Assembly (NCBI GenBank): GCA_009731375.1
Contig: BJOX01000290.1
Location: 231,208-295,207 of the forward strand
Direction: 5' to 3'
Length of the DNA stretch: 64,000 nt
From: Paulinella micropora
Lineage: Eukaryota; Cercozoa; Imbricatea; Euglyphida
Position 1 is the stretch's first letter. The number at the start of each line of letters is the position of its first letter. The notes beneath the pieces were generated by a model that was given only the letters and a program-made list of their open reading frames with translations, was not told the DNA's origin and did not search any database. This document shows, piece by piece, positions 9,174 through 19,083 of this stretch. Made by a program: the position numbers and the translations under genes.

Positions 9174-9779
9174 AGTCAATTTTCCTTCGTAGTTCCTCTA
9201 GTTCGGTTGTTATTCCTTCTTCCATCATCTCAGGGGGGTCCGCAACATTTACACATGAATAAGAAAAACTCGTAAGCATATTGCCGTGCCCCAAGACATT
9301 GGAAACCCAAGTATTAAAATTTGTTGTTTTCGGGTTAGCAAAATTCGTATATGACAAACTCGCATATAATCTTCTTTACATACTGCTTCTCTGTGTGTAA
9401 TCTGCCAGCCACGGGAAAACTTTATTATTCGTTTGTTTAGTTCATTGTTTTCTGTTTGTCTAATTGTCCCTCTTTATTGATAATAACTGCTTTCTTTTTC
9501 TTGAAGTGATTTCTTATTGAATTTACTTGTTCAATAACAAAAGAAGGAGTAAATAAAACAACGGGTCTCTCAGTCCAGTTCTTTTTTTGTCACTCTCTCT
9601 TTTTTTGCTAAGTTATCAACCCTTAGCCAACTCGGTTTATCAGGTATTAATTCATAAGTGTTTTTGTCAAATATCTCAACAGGTCGTGCCCCTATTGCTA
9701 ACATTAAAGCCAACAACTTTAAATAAGGGTCATTACTTAAAATCATTTCATTTATTTTTGCCATGTACTACCTTCGACA
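9174..9779 (-). pseudogene. Tyrosine recombinase remnant, copy 1 (protelomerase-like)
   Basis: The minus strand carries the same broken pieces as 41018-41609: a core with LALMLAIGARPVEIF (catalytic Arg region) and, downstream, NTWVSNVLGHGNMLTSFSY (LGH and candidate nucleophile Tyr). Frameshifts separate the pieces. The C-terminus is lost in the gap, and the N-terminus is cut at ~9765 by unrelated sequence. It is not functional as it stands; see the longer copy at 40641-42051. Confidence 0.6.
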
Positions 9780-9795
9780 CATCACTTTAGCCTGC

Positions 9796-10365
9796 ATGGG
9801 AACGTGGTGGTTTCGACCGGGAGTTTGCATTTTCGAATCGGGGTTGTCTGACCATGAGAAGGAAGACCTCCGACTTGCGATTGATACAGAGACCCGTATA
9901 CATGGAGTCCGCCCCGACCGTCCACGCACTTACGCTATTGAAAAGAAAGTTCTCGGACGCTCTGTTTCCAATAGGAAGGTGAAGCAAGCATTGCGTGAGA
10001 AAGGAGTGTTTGGGAGCAAGGTAGCAAAGCGCATTCCGCCATCCAAAGCAGCCACCATGTCTGAGGAAGCTATGCGTAAATATTTCATGGAATTCAACTG
10101 CACTCTGTATGGTCTTGGAGCTGATATGTGTCGCTTTATTGCTGGTGCTTCACCTTGGAAACGAAACCAATTTCCATTTATTGTTGTTAATCCGTCAGTG
10201 CTTGATCAACTACCTGTCTATGACGGTATTATCGAATTTGACGAGACATCTGGGAAGGGAGGTTCGCCTCGTCGTAAAGTGGTGGAAGCATCAGCTGGCA
10301 CCAAAGTTTGGGTCGAGGAAGTGATGGTCAGCGATGGACACGTTTCCATGGTAATTACAAAATAA
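9796..10365 (+). CDS. Hypothetical protein, ~189 residues
   Basis: This frame begins at the first ATG after the AT-rich block ends; an alternative ATG at 9763 lies on the junction itself. The product is basic in its first half (SNRKVKQALREKG) and mixed afterwards; I recognise no domain. Base composition is higher in GC than the preceding block, so it belongs to different DNA. It may be the 3' or 5' part of a transposon gene truncated by the block, which I cannot test. Confidence 0.45.
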   Translation: MGTWWFRPGVCIFESGLSDHEKEDLRLAIDTETRIHGVRPDRPRTYAIEKKVLGRSVSNRKVKQALREKGVFGSKVAKRIPPSKAATMSEEAMRKYFMEFNCTLYGLGADMCRFIAGASPWKRNQFPFIVVNPSVLDQLPVYDGIIEFDETSGKGGSPRRKVVEASAGTKVWVEEVMVSDGHVSMVITK

Positions 10366-10398
10366 GCATACACAAAAACTCATATGGAGCGACCCTGT

Positions 10399-10473
10399 GG
10401 GGCAGTTGGCACTGCGCTGGCGCGAGCTGCGCTAACGCCTTCGGCGGCGCGCCAGCGCAGTGCCAACTACCCC
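10399..10473. repeat. Strong GC-rich hairpin
   Basis: A perfect 21-base inverted repeat (10404-10424 and 10448-10468, arm AGTTGGCACTGCGCTGGCGCG) surrounds a ~23-base GC-rich loop. With one mismatch it extends outward to GGGG/CCCC at 10399 and 10473. It lies 34 bases after a stop codon in otherwise AT-rich surroundings, so it may be a transcript-end structure, a mobile hairpin insertion or a hairpin-RNA precursor. Confidence 0.85.
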
Positions 10474-10659
10474 GAGGGATATTTATTTATGCATATATGT
10501 CGATAGTAATAATAATATATTTATATGTATATTATTTTTTTTAAGGATTCGTACATAAGTATGATGTTGCATTGTTCCTGGTGTAGATTACAATCAATTT
10601 GAACGACTTACGCAAGCGCCACGAAACTCGATTGCTGCCTCCTGTTTTCGTTACAGAAC
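10474..10659. other. AT-rich spacer with possible exon sequence
   Basis: 10474-10560 is AT-rich without a gene. From about 10600 the frame reading RKRHETRLLPPVFVTEHVTI looks protein-like and runs into the next gene region in another phase, so an upstream exon or frameshifted start is possible. Confidence 0.3.
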
Positions 10660-11598
10660 ATGTCACTATTTCTGCTGCGACTGTCGCTGAAGCACCGGAG
10701 GGATCGGTGTTCTTGCACACTGACCAGTACTGGGTCTATAAAGCAGAACATTATGCCAGACATAGTTAGAGCTATACTGCGTATGTTGCCAGCTGGAAAA
10801 TTCTTATGGAAACTAGATTTTCCTACTGTAAACCAGTCGTTCGAAGCAATTAAGCTTATTGCGGCTGCTGGACATGATGCGTTGCCGTTCCATGCTGATA
10901 CCACTCACTGGGCAGCATCATGTGACCATGCAAAATGTCATGGTAAAATTAAACGTGTTTTTCACGAATCACTTCTCGCCGAGCAAGAGCATACCGGACA
11001 GCCTGTGCTACCGGACAAGAAGATTATCCTTCTATCTCGTGCTTGGCCCGCGATATCTACATGGGACATATGTCAAGCGACGTGGGGCTGCGGCAATCCG
11101 ACTTTCGGCTACACGAGTCTGAGAGAAGTACTGTGTCAGCAGGAGGAAGTTATTCGCAAAAATGCTATCATCTCCGAGCAATTCAAACAGGATCTTCGTC
11201 GTCGCGTTGAGGAGCGGGCAGCAAAGGCGGGCCGAGATATTTCTCCGCTACTGGTCGCGTTTGACGACATAGCCGCCGAAGCAGACCGAAGGGAGGCTGA
11301 CGAACGGCAAGCCAAACGACAGCGTTGAGAGGAGTCGAAACAATCGCGCATCCGTGTGGGAGGAGGAGCGATAACTCGCGCAGATGTGCTTGAGAAGTGG
11401 CAGTTGGTAAAATCATTTGCACGCTCATATCTGAACTTGAAGACATGGTTTTTTTTTATATGTATGCAGGTCGAAACTGTGAAGCAGAGCGCTGCTACTA
11501 CTGCTTCGCTAGTCAAAAAAGTTCGTGATAATGCGAAAAAAGCTAAAAAAAAACAGCGAGAAGAAAAGAAGCTAGCGCGAGCGGCAGGTATTGCTTAG
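10660..11598 (+). pseudogene. Hypothetical protein with in-frame TGA and a 63-base intron
   Basis: A 222-codon frame (alternative start at 10660; first ATG 10750) ends at TGA 11326-11328, but the same frame continues (EESKQSRIRV...) to 11598. Within the continuation, GTAAAA at 11407 and TATGCAG at 11469 bound a 63-base AT-rich intron; splicing joins EKWQL to VETVKQS in phase, and retention also leaves the frame open. The end is a Lys-rich helix (KKAKKKQREEKKLARAAG). The middle has Cys/His residues (SCDHAKCHGK) but no family I can name; a transposase or structural protein of a mobile element is possible. Confidence 0.4.
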
Positions 11599-11649
11599 GT
11601 TTTAGCGCTGCTACTACGTCTATCTAACTCGGGAGCCGTCCTGAATTAA

Positions 11650-12330
11650 CCAATGACCTACGCGTTGAACTTATCGCATACCACCCCTACCGCTGGATCA
11701 AACATATACGTAGAGCAACTGCTTACCAAGCAATTCGAATATGGCAACAAACACAAAGTATCGAAAATCACCGTACGAAACTCTATGCCTGCAACGTACT
11801 CTCCCACCACTTAAGGGAAAGACATCCTCTCATCCTATCCAGCAAAACCTATACTATGGAGGTGAATGATAGAATGTGCATCAACAGAAGGTCTCTCCGA
11901 ACCCTACAGGAACGCGTCCTGCGAATTTTTCTCTCCGATAGGAGCACTCGGAACACCCTTATTTCCCTATGCAAAGTCAGCTACCAAAGACCGGCTTCCA
12001 TCGCGTCGAGACTTATAAATTCCCCACGACATCTTGCTAAGTTCAAACTTCAGCCACACACCATGAAGAAACCCGCCTGCACCTGTCGAGCTTGGAACAA
12101 AAGTATCTTGTTGTCACATGCCTCTTTCCGGCTAGCGTCGCTGAAAGGAGCCTTAGAACGTGTCGGCCAACTTAGTGCGGCTGCTATACCACAATGTCCA
12201 GTCCTTACTTGGGAGCGTATACAAAAAGAGGTTATCCAAGCGCCCTCCTTCCTATCTGTAAAAATAGATCGTACTGAACTACTACACTCCTACCGCACCG
12301 ACCATACGTATTTTTATCCCCCCTTGGGGT
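11650..12330 (+). pseudogene. N-terminal region of a reverse-transcriptase element (tentative)
   Basis: Frame fragments across 11650-12353 encode an Arg/Leu/His-rich protein with CTCRAW (near 12080-12100) and RASLIN-type basic helices. It lies directly before the RT core at 14235, from which it is separated only by a non-coding repeat, so I read it as the upstream part of that RT protein. No catalytic motif is visible here and several frames are used, so it is decayed. The link to the RT is inference from position. Confidence 0.4.
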
Positions 12331-14261
12331 TTTTAGTGGATTCGCCGGTTTAAAAATAAATACATATACAATTAAATTCTTCAGATCGCCCTGATTCAGA
12401 ATCTGCAATCCATTTCAAAGTATTTTTAACACTTTTGACAAACGAAGCACTTGAAGTCACGGTTGTAAAAAAGTCACCATTTTTGTGGAAAAAATTTCGG
12501 AAACTTTGTCAAAAAGACAGGTCGGGCCGTAATTTTTTTTGCTGATTCAATGGTGTGAAAAAATGATTTGCAACCACGATTATGATTAAAGAATCTGTTT
12601 TCGCTTCTTATTTTCTTAGCTTTTGAACTATCGAGCGTTATACAATGTATCTCGATAAATAATTTGATCGAATTTTGAGAAAATTTCAACATCTCCGAGA
12701 CACACAGAGTCGGCCGGAAAACAGTCCCTTACGGGCAGCTGAACAAGCAAATAAAATTTATTTCTAAAACAATGGACAGTCCTACCGTGGCAGCTCCTAA
12801 ATAGGTCGGGGGAGTCCTAAAACACTATACCTTCAAATCCACGTAGTTTTTGTTGAAAAATCACACGAACTCCAAAAGAAAAATGGTCAAAACTTTTTGA
12901 CATTCCGACATCTTGGACTTGCATGCCTCCAGGAATGAAGCAGGCACATCCCTATTTCAATATTTTTGCACTATCGTAAGTATATATCAGTGAGACATAA
13001 TTACACTAAAAAAAATGTAAGAGCAAGGTCCAGGAAAAAATGTACAGGCATGTGTAGGTCAGATAGGTCAAGTTGTGAAAGCCCACTTTTTGGTTTGTAG
13101 CTTCTAGGTAAAATAAACAAAAATCCTTTGGTGCAGCTTTACTTTATGATAATAAAAGTTGATTCCAATACTTAAAAGTCTTAAAACGGATGAATACTAA
13201 GATGTATATGTTCCCAAAACCAAAAAATGCTGGTTTTGTGATTTTGAGTTTTTGTATTCCACAGACATTTACAAATTACTTACTTTATGATAATAAAAGT
13301 TGATTCCAATACTTAAAAGTCTTAAAACGGATGAATACTAAGATGTATATGTTCCCAAAACCAGAAAATGCTGGTTTTGTGATTTTGAGTTTTTGTATTC
13401 CACAGACATTTACAAATTACATAAAGTCGGAGAAATTCGTTTAATGATAATACAAAATGATTCACCTATTCACCTGTGCAAGAAATAATACTCAAGCTAC
13501 GAAATATGAGATTTTCATGTTTCGGTGACAAGGAAAAAATAAGTGGGCTTCTTTCTCCTAGCTGGTTTGTAGCCTACAAATAAAAGTATCAAGAAATATT
13601 TTGTACAAGTGAAGAAAACACTCAAGGTTGCTGTGTATATATTTAGATAGCTATGATATGCTTTGTGCTAAGAGATATCTGATGCACTCAGGGAACCCTC
13701 CCCTCTGAGCTTTTTCCTAGGTTGGCCGGGCCAGGACAAAAAACCGCGAGAATCGGGGAATTTCTTTGCATTTTTTCCAGTCAAGATGGTGTTCAAAAAG
13801 TTGGGAAACAAGCTTTCGTTTGTTAAGGGATCTTGACATACAACAGTAAGGTTTTCAAAGATAGCTTCCTGCCGACATATAAAATAAACTCATAACTAGG
13901 AAATATAGTTAAAACCACATTGAACAACTTTTTTTAAGTCGAAGTTGTTCGAGTCACAGGGGGAAAAACTCAGGAAAAACTCCTCCTAAACTACTGCATC
14001 TTTTTTCAAACCGACTTCAAATTCTGAAAGCTCATACTCGATATTAGTCCCGACAAAATTTTGGCGAATTATAGACAACTTTTGCCCATCAACCTTTGTT
14101 TAATGAAAAAACAAAATTTTGAATTTGAATTTTAAATTTTTTCGATTTTTGAAAGCAGTGGGAACTGAATCGCATCTTGATCTTTCTAACAAAAAAACAG
14201 ATCAAAAAAATGTTAAAAAATCATTACGCCTATTTTGCCTCCGTTTTGGACCCCACTAAAA
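12331..14261. repeat. R1 non-coding repeat, copy A
   Basis: Roughly 12460-13800 matches 35850-37025 over most of its length (for example GCACTCAGGGAACCCTCCCC near 13690 and 36920); the first ~200 bases match 25008-25215; 12570-12740 matches 43005-43200 inverted. It has no coding capacity. Short inverted sequences TTTTAGTGG (12331-12339) and CCACTAAAA (14253-14261) flank it and may be its ends, though copy B has different ones. It appears to be a non-autonomous mobile repeat sitting inside the RT element. Confidence 0.65.
13140..13420. repeat. Tandem duplication, 141-base unit x2
   Basis: Bases 13140-13280 are repeated at 13281-13420 with one substitution (CCAAAAAATG versus CCAGAAAATG). The R1 copy at 36520-36665 has the unit once, so the duplication is specific to this copy and recent. 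Confidence 0.95.
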
Positions 14262-15345
14262 CGACCTAAAAAACATATGTTTGAACAACACAACCTCCGA
14301 CGCTTTGGATCCCTCCGGACCCGAAAGGCGGCAATCCACTCAACAACTCTCTTACCGAAAAACAAAGACCCTGTTAACAAAACCAGACTGATCTGCAACC
14401 AGGCCCGATCCCCATGGCGCTCAATCTTGCGAAGAGTTGGAAAAATCCTAAGGTTTCTTACCATCGAACTCTCTCATCGTGTACGTACCTTCAACTTAAA
14501 CAGGCTGGATGAAATCCGATCTCACCTTAATCGCGCGACGAACCTTCTCTAACGCTAACGTCACAGGAACCTCCAAACCCACTGTTAAAGCCTTCCAATT
14601 TGATGTCAAGCAAATGTTTACCTGGCTGGCCCAGTCCAGCACGATGCAATCTCTACGCTTTGCCCTTGCCCATATCACCTTCCAACCACCAAGGACTAGA
14701 AACTGGAGGCCGATCGTATACATCTCCAAAACCCGCAAACACACTGGAAAATACGACGTTGGATGGAACCGCAGCTATGCCCCGCAAGACTATATTGCCT
14801 TCACTTTTGATGACATAATCAATATCGTGTCACTTGACTTTGCCCACTCTCATTTCACCCTTGGGGATGCTGTCTTTGTCCAAAAGGATGGATGCCCAAT
14901 TGGTGGATACCTATCTTCCCCCCTAGCGCAAATGAAGTGCATGTGTGATGAAGTCGTCCTAATTCGTACGCTGATGAAGCCATCATTTACTAAACACATA
15001 TATGGCATACGCCAAATCGATGACCTCCTGCTACTTATACTTGCGAACTGGAGTACGAACTCGAAGTAAAAGAAGCCCAAAAAATATTGCAAGCAATACG
15101 TAACTCTGGCACAACTATTGAATCGCCATCGCAACCCCATGCCTACACAGGCGGCCTTGAACTGGAAGAAGATGTACTGGAGCCAAAGGACGCTACTTGC
15201 GTAGTGGATTTTGCGGGAACATCCAAACAGCTACACCAAGACCCAGCCCTGGGCTTCAACATCAGACCCCTCTTCAAAAACTGGAAGGACATGATGAGGC
15301 AACCAATGCCGCGCCTCCCACCATACTCCCCTCAGCTCACCAGTG
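14235..15345 (+). pseudogene. Reverse-transcriptase core, tentatively Penelope-like
   Basis: The first frame (to 14552) encodes LLPKNKDPVNKTRLICNQ, matching RT motifs 1-2. The sequence then shifts frame to 14509-15069, with motif A FQFDVKQMFTWL, motif B-like QKDGCPIGGYLSSPLAQMK and motif C-like YGIRQIDDLLLL, where IDD stands for the usual xDD. After a stop at 15069 it continues in a third frame (…QAIRNSGTTIESPS...) to about 15345. Motif A followed by a G-x-P-I-G-G-x-L-S box is closest to Penelope-like RTs, but I cannot exclude another non-LTR lineage. The C-terminus appears to resume at 24139 after the GC-rich island. Confidence 0.6.
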
Positions 15346-16745
15346 GCACCTGCTCCTCTTCTACGCGTGCCTCGAAACCCTGATCGGCCCCCCGCCCTGG
15401 GAAAGCCCCCGCGAGCCACGGTCCTGCAGCTGGTCGCAGGTGTTGCTGGACAAACTGCACTGCCGGCGCACCGAAGGCGCCCCGGCCACGGAGGACGGGG
15501 CGGCGCGCGAGGAGCTCCTGCCGGCCCAGGTGGCCCAGAACCTGGCCCAGCTGCTCAGGCTGGTGCTGGCGGTGCAGGTCGCCGAGGACGACGTGCAGCA
15601 GCTCTGTGCCTACGCCCGCCGCAACGCCTTCCTGGTCCGGAGTTACCTGTCGGGCGCCGTGGTGGGAGCGGTCCTGAACCCCTTCCTGGCCCAGCTGCCG
15701 GCGGCGGAGGACCACAACGTGAGCCTCATGTTCGACAGCGATGCGGTAGGGCTGCTGTGCGCGGCCCGGCACCTCCGGCCCGGGGAGGCGCTGTCCCTGC
15801 CGCTGGAGCCGGAGGCCCGCTTCGCCGCCGACGGCCGGCCGGCCCCCGAGGACCCCGACCCCGCCCTCGAGAGCCACTACGGACGGCCCACGGCGGCCTC
15901 GCTGCTGCAGCTGGAGGCCCGCACCCGGGAGCAGGTGCTGTCTTTGTCGGCCGCTATCGCCCCGCGGGCGCTGCCGGCCGCCGCCGAGCGAGACCTCATC
16001 GTGCAGCTCAGCCTGTACGTGGCGAGCGACCTGGCCACCGCGTGGGGCTGGCAGACGCACACCCAGTCGGCCATCCTGCGGGCCGAGCGGCACGGCCAGC
16101 CCCCGGAGCACGGGAGCCGCGCGGCCTGGTGGCAGGACCTGACGGCGCTGGAGGACGCCCCCGCGGGCCTGGCCTTACACCTGGCCCTGCTGAACGGCTT
16201 CATGCTGCTGCTACACCGGCGCGGCCAAGTCCTTTGTCGAGGCCCTGGCCGGCGTCCCGGAGGCCGTCGACGGGCGCCAGGCGGGCGCGGCCGATTTTCG
16301 CTACGCGCAGCAGATCTTCTGGCTGCGGACGCTGACCGCCCAGCTCGCCAACACCGCGCGCCTGTTCTTCGAGGCAGCCCCGCACGCGCTGTACACGGAC
16401 GCCAAGGCCCCGGCCTCCGGCCCGACGCACGACCTGCGCCTGTGCGTGCGCCTGTTGCTGTCGGTGCTCGTGCTCTACCGCCACCTAGAGCACGTCAAGG
16501 TCACCCTGCTGCAGGAGGCCAGGCGGGGGGCCGACGCCCGGGAGGGCGTGCTGGCGGAGCACTTGTCGGCCGCGGTGTGGTCGTTGCCCGGCGCGCACAC
16601 GCACGCGTCCGAGCAATTGCGCGAACGACTGGAGTGCAGCCTGGACCTGTTCCCCGTCTCGCACCTGAAGCCGGACCAGCGAGAGCGCTGCATCAACGAC
16701 ATGGAAGCGGCCTACGCCCTGAGCCTCAAGCGGCCCCGGAAATAG
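15346..16745 (+). pseudogene. Unknown GC-rich gene, 5'-truncated and frameshifted
   Basis: One frame reads from the island edge (HQWHLLLFYACLETL) through ~290 Leu/Ala-rich, helical-looking residues to about 16230, then loses sense. Meaning resumes in another frame (entering by ~16240 and readable as the frame at 16446-16745) and ends KRPRK at TAG 16743-16745. One indel near 16220-16240 explains this. The product would be all-helical, ~460 residues, with no motif I recognise. No start codon exists at the 5' side, consistent with truncation at the island boundary. An ATTAAA (~16823) follows as a possible poly(A) signal. Confidence 0.5.
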
Positions 16746-16819
16746 CCAGACTAGCGTGTTCGACCCCGCCGCGTGCGGGGAGGGGGAACCACGGGGGTTG
16801 CGAGCAACTGGCGAGTAGC

Positions 16820-16830
16820 TTTCATTAAAA
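16820..16830 (+). promoter_or_regulatory. Possible poly(A) signal (ATTAAA)
   Basis: CATTAAAAAG lies about 80 bases after the stop of the preceding plus-strand gene, the usual position for a polyadenylation signal. Weak by itself. Confidence 0.35.
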
Positions 16831-17227
16831 AGAGAAACCAGACCGCTGGGCGCGAGGCTAGGCTAGCGATGCTGGAGCAGGGGGGCACGCGTCTGTCGAA
16901 AGAGGGAAGGTAGAAGGCGCAGCCCCTTCTCTCCACCCGTTTCCAGCGGGGTGCCCGGCAGGTTGCAGTATTCCCCCCTCTCCCCCCAAAGTACAGCACA
17001 CGTGCCGCACTTCCCCAAGTCCATCCTCCTCCCGACACCGGGCGCCCCCGGCTTTGCGCGCGCCTCCTTCCTCTCTCTCTGCGCATTCTTCCCTTTTTTT
17101 TCCTTCCCCTGGGGGGAAGGCGTCGGCCCCTACCGCAGGCAGAGAAAGCCAAAGGCCTCGGTCCTAGGTACCCAAAGTGGCCAACAACACAGTAGCTACC
17201 CCTCACGCCCTCCCTCACGTGCCCCGG

Positions 17228-18154
17228 ATGGTCGACTCTGCCCGCGGGCTAAGCGCCAACTCGCGGCTCCTGCGCTGGCTGGGCTGGACCGACTTGTCTG
17301 CGCTGGCCTGTGCTGCACCGGAGTACGACCGACAGCTGCGGACACCCGCGACCTGACGGGCGGCCGGCGCCGGCGACCTAGCGCTGGACCTGGTAGCCCG
17401 GCCGCAGCTCCGGCCCCTGGTGCGGGTCTGGGAACAGGCCTGGGGTGCCGGGGCCCGGCCTCGGGCGAGGCTCGAGGTGTGGGGACGGGCTGCTGACCCC
17501 TTGGCCGAGGTTCGCGCGCTCCAGGCTCAGGTCCGCGTCGAGGGGCTCGTGGTGCAAGGCTCGCTCCCCCCGTCCTCGTCCAGACTGGCCGAGGCCTCCA
17601 CGTCGTTGCGCGGCGTGGTCGACGCGCTCCCAGACCTGTGCTACCTAGATCTGCAAGATTGTGACAGCGCGACGGACGAAGGGTTCTTGCCCTTGGGCCA
17701 GCTGACCCAGCTGCAGCACTTGGAATTGGGACTATGCCACCGAATGACGGTGGCGGGGCTTGCTCCCTTGGCCAGGCTGACACGGCTGCAACGCCTGGGC
17801 ATGCGTCGATGCCGGCTGGCAACGACCGGGGGACTACAACACGTAGCGAAGCTGCACCAGCTGCGACATCTGGACCTGAGCGACTGTCAGGGGCTGACGG
17901 ACCCCGAGCTCGAGCCCCTGGCGGAACTGCACCAGCTTCAACACCTAGACCTGCGCCATTGCAGCCAGCTGACGGGACAAGGGCTGGGGTACTTAGCCAA
18001 TTTGCCCGGGCTGCAACACGTAGACCTGGGGTACTGCGTACAACTGAAGGATGCGGGACTGGGGCATTTGACGGGGCTGCAGCAGCTGCAATACCTAGAT
18101 CTGCAGGCCTGCTGGGGGACCTCCAAGATGCCATCAAGCTGTGCAACCTGCTGA
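17228..18154 (+). pseudogene. F-box / leucine-rich-repeat protein with one in-frame TGA
   Basis: From ATG 17228 the first 42 codons encode an F-box-like helix pair (SRLLRWLGWTDLSALACA). A TGA at 17354-17356 interrupts, but the same frame continues to 18154. From ~17600 there are about seven leucine-rich repeats of 24-25 residues in the cysteine-containing style (LQHLDLRHCSQLTGQGLG), the type found in F-box/LRR subunits of SCF ubiquitin ligases. The last repeat ends abruptly in CWGTSKMPSSCATC, where sequence in the next frame becomes a kinase-like tail. The likely role is substrate recognition for ubiquitination. The TGA and abrupt end suggest pseudogenisation or sequencing errors. Confidence 0.65.
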
Positions 18155-18546
18155 GCTTCGTGGCTAACGGCCGCTGCACAAGCCCCGGAAAACACAGTCT
18201 GCGCCAGGAACTAAAGGCTGTTGCCTGGAAGCTTATACTACCCCTTATCAGGGTACCCAACCCCAGAGAACGTCTTCTACAATGCGCCGTCTGGTGGCAG
18301 CAGGGCTGGAACAAGACAGAAAGCCAGCTGTCCCGGGCGAGGCACTACCTCGGGGATTGTAAACCGGCTGCTGTGCTCCGGGGGTTGACGAAAGAAGTCT
18401 GGTGGGATGCAGCGACCGGACAACGGGGGTATTTACTCTGCGAGGACGAGACATTCACCGAGGAGGACTTCACGGTTGGACGCGTCGAGACCTTACTACG
18501 TGTACTGATTCGGCTAGCCAATCCTCAAGGCCCCGCGCAGACATGA
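18105..18546 (+). pseudogene. Detached C-terminal tail of a kinase-like paralogue
   Basis: In the frame offset from the LRR gene, KLCNLLSFVANG...SRARHYLGD...VETLLRVLIRLA parallels, in order, SNLLSFVAN...QARHYLRK...VRQFLTVLVRIA at the end of the kinase-like gene at 19084-20352. It lacks the kinase core and starts inside the last LRR, so it looks like the end of a duplicated kinase gene fused by deletion to the LRR gene. Stop TGA at 18544-18546. Confidence 0.6.
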
Positions 18547-19083
18547 CTGCCTGGGCCGGCTACCGAGGCCTGGCCTTTGCTTGTTCGGTAGCAGTCCGTT
18601 GAACCAGTACGGGGCGAGTAAAGGAGTCCCGTGAGCGTACCAAGCTTGTGCGGCGGATAGAGAAGAAGGAAGGGCCGGGCTCGGAGGTCTGCCGGGACGG
18701 AAGGAAAGAGGAAAGGGTGGGGGGCCCGCGGAGGCGAGTGTACGGTGGAGAGTGTACGGTGGGAGGGAGGGCAGGGAAAGGGGGCCCAGCCGCGCGGGGA
18801 AGAGGACAGGAAAGGGGGGACGGCCCCCGGGGGATGTAAACGCCAGGGCCAGGGTCCGAGGAGGCGATAAAGCTCCGGTGCCCCACCTCTCTCTCTCCCA
18901 AACTTACAGGGAGATGTCCGTCCCTTCCCTCGGCACGAGTGTCAACGCGGGCCAGAAGCGCCCTCTCCTAGCGGGCCTTCAACAGCCCCGGGGCCCCCGC
19001 GCTCGATTGTTGCTGACGGGGCCCCGGCTGGCTCGCTTGGCCCAGTACCACCGCGTCTGGCACCGGCCGGACCACACAACACC
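18547..19083. other. GC-rich intergenic region before the kinase-like gene
   Basis: Contains purine-rich strings and a possible 5' exon or leader: the frame from ATG 18914 (MSVPSLGTSVNAGQKRP...) reads sensibly into 19213 but in a different phase from the kinase. A CTCTCTCTCCCAAACTTACAG at 18890-18910 resembles a splice acceptor. The functional start of the kinase-like gene is therefore uncertain. Confidence 0.35.

Larger units (their letters stand above)
8157..9765. repeat. Duplicated AT-rich block, copy 1
   Basis: Nearly identical to 39073-41609, with a constant offset of 30916 up to the gap and 31844 after it. The 10-base N gap at 9164-9173 therefore stands in for about 938 bases present in copy 2. 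The copy ends near 9765, where unrelated sequence begins, while copy 2 continues into a recombinase N-terminus. Confidence 0.9.

Noticed and set aside
15332-16335. Long overlapping frames on both strands opposite the first island gene
   Set aside because: High GC reduces stop codons; composition is random Arg/Gly/Pro and less protein-like than the chosen frame.
17354-17356. Selenocysteine at the TGA in the F-box/LRR gene
   Set aside because: No structure or family expectation supports it; mutation or error is simpler.
17196-18314. 372-codon minus-strand frame opposite the F-box/LRR gene
   Set aside because: Shadow frame in GC-rich DNA; Ala/Pro/Arg/Gly-rich without domains, while the opposite strand has clear LRRs.
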